From Gemmatimonadales bacterium (lineage in GTDB: Bacteria > Gemmatimonadota > Glassbacteria > GWA2-58-10), in NCBI GenBank assembly GCA_024278175.1, contig JAJRTS010000007.1, positions 1 to 55,436 on the forward strand: a stretch of 55,436 nucleotides of DNA, given 5' to 3'. The notes beneath the pieces are model-generated. The model saw only the letters and a list, made by a program, of their open reading frames with translations, was not told the DNA's origin and ran no database searches. This document shows positions 46,026-55,179 of this stretch, piece after piece (within the stretch, counting starts at the first letter, position 1; every line of letters starts with the position of its first letter). The translations under genes and the position numbers were made by a program.

Positions 46026-48230
46026 TCAGAAGTCCCCGAAATCCTCATCATCCATGGGGATGATCGATTCCGGATCCGCCGCCTTTGCCTGCACTGCCTC
46101 CGCACCATCGCCGCCGTTACCTGATTTCGCCATCACCTTGATCCGGTTTTTCTTCGGCTTGGCGGCCGGGGCCTGCCTGGCGAAATTAAGGTGATGGCCT
46201 TCCCTTTTAACCTCGGCGGTACGCCAGGCATTAGCTGATCCGGCTGCTGTGAGCTTGAACTCCTCGACCATCCTTCGCATCTCTTCGGCCTGGCCGTTGA
46301 GCTGCTCGGCCGCACTGGCGCTTTCCTCGCTGTTAGCTGCATTTTGTTGAGTAACCTTGTCCATCTCGGCCACGGAGTTGTTAACCAGCTCGATACCCTG
46401 TGACTGTTCGCCAACCGCGGCGGAGATTTCGGCCACCAGGTCGTTGACCTTCCCTGATCCTTCAAAAATCTCCGCCAGAATCTTAGCCACTTCCTCTGTA
46501 ATCTGCACACCATCCTCGGCATTCCTGACTGATTCCTCAATCATCGCCGCCGTGTTTTTGGCCGCTTCCGCACTGCGCTGGGCCAGGTTGCGCACCTCCT
46601 CGGCCACCACGGCAAAGCCTTTACCGGCCTCTCCCGCGCGGGCGGCCTCCACCGCGGCATTCAGGGCCAGCAAGTTAGTCTGGAAGGCGATCTCATCAAT
46701 GGTCTTGATAATCTTGGCCGTCTCGTCGCTTGAAGACTTGATCCTGTCAATAGACTCGCTCATCCGAACCATCGCCTCGTTGCCCTGCTCGGCGGATTTG
46801 CGGGCATCACCCGAAAGAGATTTGGCCTGGTTGGCGTTGTCCGCGTTCTGCCTGGTCATCGAGGCCATCTCCTCCAGGCTGCTGGAGACTTCCTCCAGCG
46901 AACTGGCCTGCTCGCTGGCGCCCTGGGCCAGAGACTGGCTTCCGCTGGAAACCTGACCGCTGGCTGCGCTTACCTGCTCAACCGCTCCGCCTACCTGGGT
47001 TAAAGCTTCATCCAGTGCGCCGATAGTGGCGTTGATGTTGTCCTTAAGATCACCAAGCTGGCCCTTGTAGTTCCCTTCGACTCTCCTGGTCAGATCTTTT
47101 CCGGCAGCGGACTCAAGTACTTTCGCCCCCTCCTGGATCGGCGCCACAACCGCGTCGAGCAGCTCATTGATGCCGCCGATGACCTTGCCGTAATCTCCTT
47201 CGTGCCTGGAGGCATCGGCCCTGGTGTCAAGCCGGCCCTCCAGTGCCGCCTGAGTAAGGGAGCCTACTTCGGAATTCATCTCTTTCAGGCTCTGAACCAT
47301 ATTTGTCATGGATTGGCCCAGGATATCCTTGTCCGAAGCTACTTTTACCTCCACAGCCAGATTCCCCCCGGCAATCTGCTCCGCGGCACCGGCCTTATCT
47401 TTCAAAGCCTCCGTCATGGTGCGGAAAGAATCCGCCAGACGGCCGACCTCGTCCTGTTGATCAATGTCGACATTTTGATTAAGGTCGCCCACCGCGATGG
47501 CTTTTGCCACATCAGTGACCTTCTTCAGCGGATTTGTGATGGTGTGTACCACGTAGAGCAGAGCAGCGCCGATCAGCAGCACGACCAAAACCGAGGTGAG
47601 AATGATGGAATTCCTGGCCCTGGCGACGGTGGCTTTTGTTTGGTCCAGCGAACTGATAATGTGGAAGGCCCCGTGAATCTGGCCGACTTTCCAGCCTTCC
47701 TTGATTCCTCCGAGCGGGTCAGGTGAGCCTTTGGGATCGCCGTGGCAGGTAAGACACCCCTCCGTAAGGGTGATTGCCCGGAAGTAATGGATATTGTCCT
47801 CGTCCTCGATTATTTGCTCCGTCATCTGGCCCTGCATCATTGCCTTCAGTACAGCGGTTTCGAGACTGTCGGGGGTGTTATTCGGATTGCGAGGCTGGAA
47901 CTTGGGCACCCTGAACACATAACCGGCTTCCTCCGCCTTTTTGGCGGCAACATTTATGGCCGTCACAATCGGAACGGCTTCAAGCAAGGCCTCGCCGGAG
48001 AGCTCTTCGAACGGTTTGACCACACCCATGGCGAGTTTCTTGGTCATCTCCTCCCTGGCGCTTTCGGCTGCAAGCACCACCGCTTTGCTTTTTTCCTCCA
48101 CGGCACGGACAGCTTCGGTCCTGATGTCCCTGATGTGCTGGACAGCGGATAACACTGAGATAAGTATCAGGCCCAGCAGGCTGATAGATAATAATTTCCA
48201 TCTGATGCCGAGATTCTTGAAGCTGGCCAT
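46026..48230 (-). CDS. Chemoreceptor with c-haem Tll0287-like (DUF3365) sensor
   Basis: A chemotaxis receptor of about 734 aa. TM1 (about 12-31), a periplasmic domain (about 35-205) of the DUF3365/Tll0287-like type that contains CLTCH at 159-163, so it should bind a c-type haem, then TM2 (about 208-228), HAMP domains and a signalling hairpin with the usual [17 protein letters not shown] tip. It probably senses redox state or a gas. The end reads [13 protein letters not shown] at 48230 with GGAGGG upstream is chosen; the frame runs 50 codons further upstream without family-like sequence. It resembles its neighbour in the signalling half but has a different sensor. Confidence 0.9.
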   Translation of the reverse strand: MASFKNLGIRWKLLSISLLGLILISVLSAVQHIRDIRTEAVRAVEEKSKAVVLAAESAREEMTKKLAMGVVKPFEELSGEALLEAVPIVTAINVAAKKAEEAGYVFRVPKFQPRNPNNTPDSLETAVLKAMMQGQMTEQIIEDEDNIHYFRAITLTEGCLTCHGDPKGSPDPLGGIKEGWKVGQIHGAFHIISSLDQTKATVARARNSIILTSVLVVLLIGAALLYVVHTITNPLKKVTDVAKAIAVGDLNQNVDIDQQDEVGRLADSFRTMTEALKDKAGAAEQIAGGNLAVEVKVASDKDILGQSMTNMVQSLKEMNSEVGSLTQAALEGRLDTRADASRHEGDYGKVIGGINELLDAVVAPIQEGAKVLESAAGKDLTRRVEGNYKGQLGDLKDNINATIGALDEALTQVGGAVEQVSAASGQVSSGSQSLAQGASEQASSLEEVSSSLEEMASMTRQNADNANQAKSLSGDARKSAEQGNEAMVRMSESIDRIKSSSDETAKIIKTIDEIAFQTNLLALNAAVEAARAGEAGKGFAVVAEEVRNLAQRSAEAAKNTAAMIEESVRNAEDGVQITEEVAKILAEIFEGSGKVNDLVAEISAAVGEQSQGIELVNNSVAEMDKVTQQNAANSEESASAAEQLNGQAEEMRRMVEEFKLTAAGSANAWRTAEVKREGHHLNFARQAPAAKPKKNRIKVMAKSGNGGDGAEAVQAKAADPESIIPMDDEDFGDF

Positions 48231-48828
48231 CTGAACCCTCCATGCCGGCTGGCGGCGGAACATTTGAACTGGGAAAACAACTAAAAAAACATCAATTACC
48301 CTGAGAAATAACAATTTCGTCCAGGGACAGTATCTCCTCGCGTTCTGGTTGAAGGCCTGCGCCATCGGCAGGGCCAACACGGTTCTGAATTGTGCTCAAT
48401 CCGCTCGTGAAAAACCTTGAAAGCAATTACTAAGCCAACTCCAGCATGACGCATAACTTATTGATATTGTGTCAGATAGTAAAATTGGGGAGCTGATGAT
48501 TCAGCCCTGAAATCAAAAATGCTGTGATTCGAACAGCATGTCCTGAAAAAGTGTTCGATATGGCACATGATTCTCTCATAGTTAGGTGGCTCAGTTTGTT
48601 CGGGGCGGGTCGACAGGCGCGGCTCAACAGAAATTTCATCTTTGTTAAGTCGCAATCCGCCGGATGAGATAAGCTGCCCGATGGACCGTATGGGGGATGG
48701 ACTGAAAAAGAGGGGTATTATTGATATTCTCGTTGGCGGTTGCCCTTGCGCTCCATGAGATGGAGACGTTCAAGCTCAGCCGCTAACACCTGAGGGACAG
48801 GAGTGTTATCTTGATTAGCCGGAGCATA
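48231..48828. other. Intergenic stretch upstream of the haem chemoreceptor
   Basis: No intact gene is seen. On the minus strand directly after the receiver stop at 48829, the same frame continues for about 36 codons to REYQ and a TAA, possibly a former C-terminal end. The rest up to the chemoreceptor start has no recognised promoter or RNA. Confidence 0.4.
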
Positions 48829-49215
48829 TCAGTTGCCCTGGTGAGCACTGTCCTGATTCATTTCATCTTCAATCTTTGCAAGTGTATCCAATAACTGCCT
48901 GATATTCAGCGGCTTGGTTAAACATGCATTTGCGCTTTCACTTGCGGATAATTCAGCCTTACTTAACGCAGAGTTTCCTGTTGTAATAAGCACGCATGCG
49001 TTTGGATTGTGCGCCCTGACCGCTTCCATAACCTCAACCCCACTCATCCGCGGCATCTGCAAATCCGTGATAACAACATCGTATCTTCCCCGCATGAATT
49101 CGTCCACGGCGCCCTGGGGGTCGCTGAACTCTTTGGACCGATGGCCTCTTATGCTCAGAAAAATACTCAGACAGCGCAGGATCTCCGGCTCGTCATCGAT
49201 CAACAGAACATTCAC
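48829..49215 (-). CDS. Single-domain receiver
   Basis: A 128-aa response regulator starting MNVLLIDDEPE, with phosphoacceptor in VVITDLQMPRMSG, Thr in LITTGNS and Lys in CLTKPLNIR. No output domain. The start is GTG with AAGGAA about nine bases before it. A good promoter with a flanking dyad lies about 250 bases upstream. It sits between the second sigma-54 activator and the chemoreceptors. In-frame codons after its stop suggest that it was once longer. Confidence 0.85.
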   Translation of the reverse strand: MNVLLIDDEPEILRCLSIFLSIRGHRSKEFSDPQGAVDEFMRGRYDVVITDLQMPRMSGVEVMEAVRAHNPNACVLITTGNSALSKAELSASESANACLTKPLNIRQLLDTLAKIEDEMNQDSAHQGN

Positions 49216-49437
49216 GGCACTTATTCCTTAATTCAAAAAGTTCAAATGGCGTCTTCGGAGAGAGAACCCGGCAAAAACCAAGCTCTATACTTTTTCAGTC
49301 AGCTGATACGTCAAGGAATGAATGTGGACTGCGTTCTTTATATACAAAAAGAATACCATAATCGTGGAGGCGGCTTAATAGCGGGCTATTCTTTGGGCAA
49401 TTAAGAAGTTACGACATTGCGAAGGACAATATCAGAG

Positions 49438-49495
49438 TTGTTCGATTCCGGTCATTTGATCGATTTCATTATACAATTCCGAACAATCGATACAA
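49438..49495 (-). promoter_or_regulatory. Promoter with flanking dyad for the receiver gene
   Basis: On the minus strand TTGTAT (49495-49490) and a perfect TATAAT (49473-49468) are 16 bp apart. A 7-bp inverted repeat, TTGTTCG at 49438-49444 and CGAACAA at 49480-49486, brackets the -10 box and could be an operator. The predicted leader is about 250 bases. Confidence 0.5.
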
Positions 49496-49516
49496 GCGGA
49501 GCGTGAGATGGGGGAG

Positions 49517-50974
49517 TTAGAAATACTTTTTAATTCTTCTCTCCAGGCTGCTTCGGTTGATGCCCAGATAATCTGCTGTCCTGGTTTTAACACCGTTATG
49601 CATTGACAGGGCTTTTTCGATTATTATTTTCTCGACCTCCTCCATGTGAAAACGATCCGGAGGAAGAGCCTGCGATTTTAAATCCACATATAATCGTTGA
49701 GACCTCGGTTCATCATCGGCAAGAGAAGGTTCAGTCTCAAGGAATCCTAAATGATCCGGCTTGAGCTCTATGTCGTCATACATAATAACCGCTCGTTCAA
49801 TTGCATTTTTCAACTCACGGATATTCCCCGGCCAGGAATGATCTTGCAGGACTTTCACCGCTTCCTTATGAATTGACTTAAACCGTTTCTTTTTCTGCTC
49901 AGAGAATTGCTGCAAAAACAGATGCGCCATCTGTCGGATAGTTTCCGGGACTTCCTGAAGAGTTGGAAGAGTTATCGTTACCACATTCAGCCGATAATAC
50001 AAATCTCTCCTGAATTTATTTTCTTTCACCATGTTTCTCAAGTTTCTGTTTGAAGCGCAGATCACCCGGGCTCTGAACTTATGTTTGATTAATCCTCCTA
50101 CCCGGTAATACTCCCTTTCCTCCAAGACTCGCAATAACTTAGGTTGCATTTCCAGCGGCATTTCCCCTATTTCATCAAGAAACAATGTCCCGTCCTCAGC
50201 CAATTCCAATTTCCCGGGTGATCCCTCCTTATGGGCTCCGCTAAACGCACCTCCCTCATATCCAAAAAGCTCGCTCTCGAATAAATGCGATGGAATAGCA
50301 GAACAGTTGATGGGCACAAAAGGTGTACAAACATCGCCTTTTCCGAAATGCACCAACCGGGCAATAATCTCTTTTCCCGTACCGGTTTCTCCCTCGATCA
50401 GAACCGAAGCCGAGGGGTCTTTGTGAAACTGCTCGGCCTGCTCCACACACACTTGCATCGGCTTTGAAAAGATGCCGACTTCACCTATTCCGACAATTTC
50501 CGCATAAGCTTTTTGAAGCTCCTGAAGCCTCGATTTGATCTGTTTTGAGAAGCTGGAAACTTTTTGCTCGAAGCGATAGTTTAATTCGTAGTTCTCCCGC
50601 AACAAAGCCTGATGCTCGGCAACCCGCTCGACAATTGCTTTAAGATCCGCCAATTCGATAGGTTTCAGCAGGTAATCGTACGCTCCCCCCTGTAAAGCCT
50701 CGATGGCCGATTGCATGTCACCATAACCTGTGATCAAAACGATGTCCGCGTTTTTCCCCTTAGGCAATACCTTCAGCTCATTCAACAACCTGATCCCGTC
50801 CATTCCCGGCATGTGAATATCACTCAGTACCATTGGGAAAGGAGATCGTTTGAATTTCTCGATTGCATCCTGAGCATTGTCGCAGGTCGTTACTTGATGA
50901 CCAAGCCGCTTTTCAAAAAAGCAACCAACGCTTTCCAATATCATTTTCTCATCATCTACAAGCAGTATGCGCAC
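49517..50974 (-). CDS. NtrC-type sigma-54 response regulator (GAFSGA variant)
   Basis: A 485-aa activator. Receiver with phosphoacceptor in MVLSDIHMPGMDG, a coiled linker, AAA+ domain with GETGTGKE and Walker B LDEIGEM, and a Fis-type helix-turn-helix at the C terminus (TRTADYLGINRSSLERR). The sigma-54-contact loop reads GAFSGA instead of GAFTGA, a conservative change. The start is GTG with AGGGAA upstream. A near-consensus sigma-70 promoter lies about 290 bases before it. No kinase is adjacent, so its partner is unknown. Confidence 0.92.
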   Translation of the reverse strand: MRILLVDDEKMILESVGCFFEKRLGHQVTTCDNAQDAIEKFKRSPFPMVLSDIHMPGMDGIRLLNELKVLPKGKNADIVLITGYGDMQSAIEALQGGAYDYLLKPIELADLKAIVERVAEHQALLRENYELNYRFEQKVSSFSKQIKSRLQELQKAYAEIVGIGEVGIFSKPMQVCVEQAEQFHKDPSASVLIEGETGTGKEIIARLVHFGKGDVCTPFVPINCSAIPSHLFESELFGYEGGAFSGAHKEGSPGKLELAEDGTLFLDEIGEMPLEMQPKLLRVLEEREYYRVGGLIKHKFRARVICASNRNLRNMVKENKFRRDLYYRLNVVTITLPTLQEVPETIRQMAHLFLQQFSEQKKKRFKSIHKEAVKVLQDHSWPGNIRELKNAIERAVIMYDDIELKPDHLGFLETEPSLADDEPRSQRLYVDLKSQALPPDRFHMEEVEKIIIEKALSMHNGVKTRTADYLGINRSSLERRIKKYF

Positions 50975-51267
50975 CGGTTGTTCCCTGCTGTTGTCCGGAA
51001 GTACTAAACAACCTCGTAGTCCATCCCGTTGATTTTCAGGAATCCCTCGCCACAGTAGCGATAGACACAGGCAGGCCCCTTACTCCAAACCAAGAGTTGC
51101 CGATATCAATCGCAACTGTAACCAGCGTTTAACGTTGGGTGGAAGATATGAACAGCTTGATTCCCGCCGGGACCCGCCAGATCGGGATTCTAAGAAGACG
51201 TCGTTTTATAGGCATGTCCTACTTTATTGCCTATTACTATCTCAGGAGATCATACCAACCCTTCATG
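50975..51267. other. Long leader of the second sigma-54 activator
   Basis: About 290 bases lie between the promoter and the activator start. Short minus-strand frames occur (for example one ending GEGFLKINGMDYEVV at a TAG near 51005), but none has a clear start or known family. I see no known riboswitch. Confidence 0.35.
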
Positions 51268-51296
51268 ATTATATACCATAATCGTTAATATTTCAA
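51268..51296 (-). promoter_or_regulatory. Sigma-70 promoter for the second sigma-54 activator
   Basis: The minus strand has TTGAAA (51296-51291), a 17-bp spacer and TATAAT (51273-51268), close to consensus. A start near 51261 is expected. Confidence 0.65.
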
Positions 51297-51331
51297 GTCA
51301 TCGGAGGTTTTTTTGCGGAAAATCGATCGCT

Positions 51332-51408
51332 GCGGGCGGGCGGCGCGCGCATATATGCGCGCAACCCGCGCGGTTGCCGGTGCGTAAGCACCGGCGCCGC
51401 CCGCCCGC
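51332..51408. repeat. 77-bp nested palindrome forming a perfect four-way junction
   Basis: An outer 13-bp stem (GCGGGCGGGCGGC at 51332-51344 against 51396-51408) encloses three hairpins with no linker bases: an 18-base perfect palindrome GCGCGCATATATGCGCGC (51345-51362), AACC/GGTT around a CGCGC loop (51363-51375), and GCCGGTGC/GCACCGGC around GTAA (51376-51395). Every base is paired or in a loop. It lies between the HD-GYP-like gene and the activator promoter. The class of element is unknown to me. Confidence 0.8.
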
Positions 51409-51598
51409 GAATGCCCGTGCTGTTATGCTAACATCAGCCGGTTGCGTGGCTTGCGGCATTTCATGGCCTGTGCAGTTCCGCTCTTCTTTGCGCCGGCACA
51501 CGTATCGGTGTAGACATTGCCAACAGCTTAAGCCTCTGTGGCCAGCTTTATGCTGTCAGAAAACATTGTGTAACGCACAGCCTTGCCCGGGACAGAAA

Positions 51599-52969
51599 TC
51601 AATCGGTCCCAGCTTCGGGCTCTTCGGGCTCGGGCTTTTTTCGATACACGTAAACAGTGGCAAGTATCGAATTGGTCTCTTGATATTTTTTTATTTTGTA
51701 AAGATCATCCTGCTGCACTTGATTGTCCTTTGACAGCAGCTTTTTACCATCAGCAAGAATCAGGTCTTGTGAAAGCACCATGCCCGGCCGCAGTTCCTTA
51801 AGATTGATTTCTACTATTTCCGATTCCTGCCTCCTTCGTTTCTCCTCGGTCAAGCACGTGGCAAGTACGGAGACGACGTCCGGATCAAAAAAACTTGGGC
51901 TGCGATCCTGCAAGTACCTTAACGCATCCGATGGTGTAGTGGACTCGAAACTTGAACTCAGATTGAGGAAAGTATCGTAGGCTTCCACTACGGCAATGAT
52001 CCTGGAAGCCAGGGGAATGTCCTCTCCCTTCAGATGCTCCGGGTACCCCTGACCGTTGAATAATTCCTGCATATGGCGCAAATAATTTGCCGCTTTGGTA
52101 AGATTAGGCACCAGTTTAAGGACCGCCTCTCCCCGCAGAGGGTTGTTTTGCAGCTTCTCCTTTTCCTCCGCGGTAAGAGAGTCTTTAGGCTTTTTAAAAA
52201 CCTCAGGATCGATCCCCACGTTCCCAATATTATGGAGGGACGCCGCCGCCTCGAGTTGAAAAAGATCCTCAGCGCTCATACCCTTGCGGATGCCGACCTC
52301 GTGACAGAGCATGGCTACCCGTTTGGAATGGTTCCCGACAACCTCGCTGTGCATTCCCGTAAGCTGCGCCATCACGCGAACCGAGATCAGGAAATTTTCC
52401 TCCAATTGCTTGTTCATCGCGGCAATCTCACGGGTGCGTTCCTCCACCCTGCTTTCAAGCTCGATTGCGATATCCTGCAACAGTTTATACTGGTCATCCG
52501 CCAGAGTTTTGAGCTCTTCCTTTTCTTTTACCAGTTTGTATTGAGCGATTGCCTGCCTGATCGCCAAGCGAAGTTCGATGTCGTTCCAGGGCTTGGCGAG
52601 AAACCGGCTGACAGCCCCTTTGTTGATTGCTTCTATGGCCGCCTGGACATCCGCATAGCCGGTCAATATTATCCGAACCGTATCCGGGGAAATCTTTTGC
52701 GCGAATTGCATCAGCTGCGTACCTGTCGAAGTCGGCATCCGCTGATCAGATACAATGACGGCGTATTGATTTGTTTTTAGCAGTTGCAACGCTTTTTCAG
52801 GAGAGGTTGTAGTGGACACCTCCACTTTTTCCTTTCGCAGCAGGCGTTTTAAGGCCTGAAGAACATTTTCTTCGTCGTCGACAAGAAGAATTTTGATTTT
52901 TTGGGGTTGCCCACTTCCCTTTTCAAGAGCGAACTCTTCGCCTTGAGGCTCCGCGCCGAGCTTTTCCAT
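51599..52969 (-). CDS. Receiver fused to a degenerate HD-GYP domain
   Basis: A 456-aa response regulator. N-terminal extension, receiver (about 25-145, Asp75 in VSDQRMPT, RFLAKPW), coiled coil (about 150-190), then an HD-GYP domain (about 195-380). The GYP loop is intact (NGQGYPEHLKGEDIP), but the HD pair reads HN (SLHNIGN, 246-247) and the later metal residues also differ (RHMQE, AVVEAYD). It may bind c-di-GMP or a partner without cleaving it. The C-terminal 75 residues resemble the usual HD-GYP tail. ATG at 52969. It follows the HDOD gene by 20 bp. Confidence 0.87.
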   Translation of the reverse strand: MEKLGAEPQGEEFALEKGSGQPQKIKILLVDDEENVLQALKRLLRKEKVEVSTTTSPEKALQLLKTNQYAVIVSDQRMPTSTGTQLMQFAQKISPDTVRIILTGYADVQAAIEAINKGAVSRFLAKPWNDIELRLAIRQAIAQYKLVKEKEELKTLADDQYKLLQDIAIELESRVEERTREIAAMNKQLEENFLISVRVMAQLTGMHSEVVGNHSKRVAMLCHEVGIRKGMSAEDLFQLEAAASLHNIGNVGIDPEVFKKPKDSLTAEEKEKLQNNPLRGEAVLKLVPNLTKAANYLRHMQELFNGQGYPEHLKGEDIPLASRIIAVVEAYDTFLNLSSSFESTTPSDALRYLQDRSPSFFDPDVVSVLATCLTEEKRRRQESEIVEINLKELRPGMVLSQDLILADGKKLLSKDNQVQQDDLYKIKKYQETNSILATVYVYRKKPEPEEPEAGTD

Positions 52970-52989
52970 GGAAATATCTTCCCGTTTGT

Positions 52990-54192
52990 TTAATAATGAG
53001 CCAATTTACTCTTCAACCAGGATCTCAGGCTGGGAATGTGCATGGAAGCCTTCCCTTCCGTGTGGCTTTCTTTTTTCCACTCAAGCAAGTCCAGGACAGG
53101 TACTCCCCGTTGTTCCAGCTCTTCGATTGATGATGGTGAAATTGATTTATCGGCGATAACCGCCACCAGTCTGGTATCGCCATCGTGGGAGCGCTGGAAA
53201 TTAACAAGGGAATAACCCATGCTAAGCAATGACATGGCCAGGATTTCTCTTTCTCCGTCATCTTCCACTATTAACGCAATTGCCGGAGGTTTTGTTTTCT
53301 CCTCCTGAGTCAGCGTTTCCTTTGCCGAACCCATCTTCAGAAACGCCTCGGTCTTACTTACTTCCTCCGGCAGTGCAAGCAGAATCTGACGAAGGCCTTC
53401 TTTGGTTAACTTCTCGGAATCGACTATTTCCAGAAGAGTCCCCTCCACGTGGGAGTCTCCGGAAGAACCGATCTGTGCAATTTTGGCCATGCTGTTGCCT
53501 GCCTGGACCGCATAACACAAGACATCCTCTTCACCAACCGTTTGTTTTCGCTTCGGGGGCAGATGGTGCTCCGCTATTATCCGGCTCATCTTGGCGGGGA
53601 TATTCCAGTGTTCGCAAAGCACAAAACCTACCTCGGCGTGATCCATTCCGAATGCTTCTTTTTCCAATTGATAAAGCCGTTTTTCCTGTGCTCTGTCGAT
53701 TTCCAGCAATAGTTCCCATTCCTCCCCGAAATTATTCATCAGGACCAGTTTGCCCATGTCGTGAAGCAAACCGGCCACAAACGCCTCTTCGGGCTCTGAT
53801 AATCCGGTTCTGGCCGTCATCATCCGCGCAGCACTGGCTACTGCCATGGAATGCCTCCAGATATCCTCGATAGGCAACGACGACGTCCGCTGCCGGGGCT
53901 GTAACCGGTCTAACACCGACATACCCAGAGCCAGGTTTTTGACACCCTGAAAACCAAGGATCATAATGGCCTGGGATACAGTGCCGACTGTGCGGGAAAG
54001 TCCGAAGAAGGATGAGTTTGCCACCCGCAGAATCCGGGCTGTAAGGCTTGAATCATTATGAATAATTATTGCCATTTCATTGGGATCGACTTCCGGATTG
54101 TCGGCCATGCGAATCACTTTCTCGACTGCGGCAGGCAACGGCGGCAAGGATCTCACATTTTCAATGATTTGATCGATCCTCTCAGCGGCCAC
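52990..54192 (-). CDS. HDOD-domain signalling protein
   Basis: A protein of about 400 aa. The HDOD domain (about 10-215) shows the typical LPPLPAAVEKVIRM start, SLTARILRVANSSFFG and the HDMGKLVLMNNF helix. The C-terminal third (about 290-400) is a poorly defined alpha/beta stretch that could be a degenerate receiver. HDOD proteins act in signalling and do not usually cleave c-di-GMP. The start is GTG at 54192 with GGAGG six bases upstream, better than a TTG at 54213. It overlaps the preceding receiver gene by 11 bases and belongs with its neighbours in one operon. Confidence 0.85.
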   Translation of the reverse strand: MAAERIDQIIENVRSLPPLPAAVEKVIRMADNPEVDPNEMAIIIHNDSSLTARILRVANSSFFGLSRTVGTVSQAIMILGFQGVKNLALGMSVLDRLQPRQRTSSLPIEDIWRHSMAVASAARMMTARTGLSEPEEAFVAGLLHDMGKLVLMNNFGEEWELLLEIDRAQEKRLYQLEKEAFGMDHAEVGFVLCEHWNIPAKMSRIIAEHHLPPKRKQTVGEEDVLCYAVQAGNSMAKIAQIGSSGDSHVEGTLLEIVDSEKLTKEGLRQILLALPEEVSKTEAFLKMGSAKETLTQEEKTKPPAIALIVEDDGEREILAMSLLSMGYSLVNFQRSHDGDTRLVAVIADKSISPSSIEELEQRGVPVLDLLEWKKESHTEGKASMHIPSLRSWLKSKLAHY

Positions 54193-54991
54193 TTTCAACC
54201 TCCAGCAGTACAAGACAACCCACGATCGATTTATATGATTTCAATGCTTCGAGATGCAGACTGACAGCCCGCTGCTGCAATTGAATGATAACCGGACCGT
54301 CAGGTTTAACTCCATCAAGACAATCTTTTACGGCCCTGATGGCTTTTTCAGGGAAAACATCCCGCAGTTCCACACCGGGCGGCAACGGGACCATCTTCGG
54401 AAAAAACCTGCCGGCCGCCTGGTTGGCAATCACTATCATACATTCATTGCTGACCCCGACAACAGGTAAGGGCAGTATTCCAAGGATCTGCTGCGAAAGT
54501 TCGAGCACCCTGGTGCGTTCATCAACTCTGTGCTCCAGAATTTTGTTCAAACGCTCCAGTTCCTCGTTCTTCCCCCGGATTTCGTCGATCAGCACCCGGT
54601 TTTCTGCAAGCAGGTCGTAATGCGACAGGCACTGCTGGATTGCTATCTTCAGTTCTTCGTCACTCCACGGTTTAGCGAAAAAGCGGTAGATTTCGCCCCT
54701 GTTTATCGCCTCGAACAAGACATTTACATTAGCGTAGCCCGAAAGAATGACCCGCACCGTATCCGGGTAGCTCTCTTTCACTTTCTGGAGGAACTCTACT
54801 CCTGTCATTTTGGGCATTCTCTGATCAGAGATCACCAGTTGCACCTTATGCGTTTCCAACAGGGCGAGTCCCTCTTCTCCACTGGAGGCCGTCAGCAAGT
54901 GATAATCCTCTTTACGGAGCAATCTTTTAAGCGCACTGAGAATGGAGACTTCATCGTCGACACACAGTACCTTTTTTTCATCTTCACTCAT
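54182..54991 (-). CDS. RpfG-type receiver with PAS-like domain
   Basis: A 269-aa response regulator. Receiver (about 1-125) with VDDE, phosphoacceptor in ISDQRMPKM and RFFAKPW; a coiled coil (about 130-165); and a C-terminal PAS-like region (about 170-265) with [14 protein letters not shown]. No DNA-binding or enzymatic output. GAGGAT lies seven bases before the ATG. Its start overlaps the stop of the broken histidine kinase (ATGA), which was probably its original partner. Confidence 0.85.
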   Translation of the reverse strand: MSEDEKKVLCVDDEVSILSALKRLLRKEDYHLLTASSGEEGLALLETHKVQLVISDQRMPKMTGVEFLQKVKESYPDTVRVILSGYANVNVLFEAINRGEIYRFFAKPWSDEELKIAIQQCLSHYDLLAENRVLIDEIRGKNEELERLNKILEHRVDERTRVLELSQQILGILPLPVVGVSNECMIVIANQAAGRFFPKMVPLPPGVELRDVFPEKAIRAVKDCLDGVKPDGPVIIQLQQRAVSLHLEALKSYKSIVGCLVLLEVESGR

Positions 54992-55179
54992 GCTTCATCC
55001 TCGTTTACCGGTATTTTTATGGTGCAGGTTGCTCCTTGCCATACCTCGCTCTCAACATCAACCGAGCCATTGTGCTTTTTGATTATACCATAACTGATCG
55101 ATAAGCTCAAACCCGTTCCTTGACCGACTTCTTTTGTCGTCTAAAAAGGATCAAACAGCCGCGTCATCAGTGGATTGCG
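54988..55179 (-). pseudogene. C-terminal relic of a histidine kinase
   Basis: The minus strand encodes the end of a HATPase domain: RLFDPF, then [18 protein letters not shown], to VNEDEA and a TGA that overlaps the next gene as ATGA. A TAG at 55143-55141 replaces the codon for the second Phe of DPFFTTK, and sequence upstream of about 55179 no longer matches a kinase. The G box also reads GTGLSLS. The kinase has therefore lost its core while the downstream operon survives, unless the break is a sequencing error. Confidence 0.75.
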
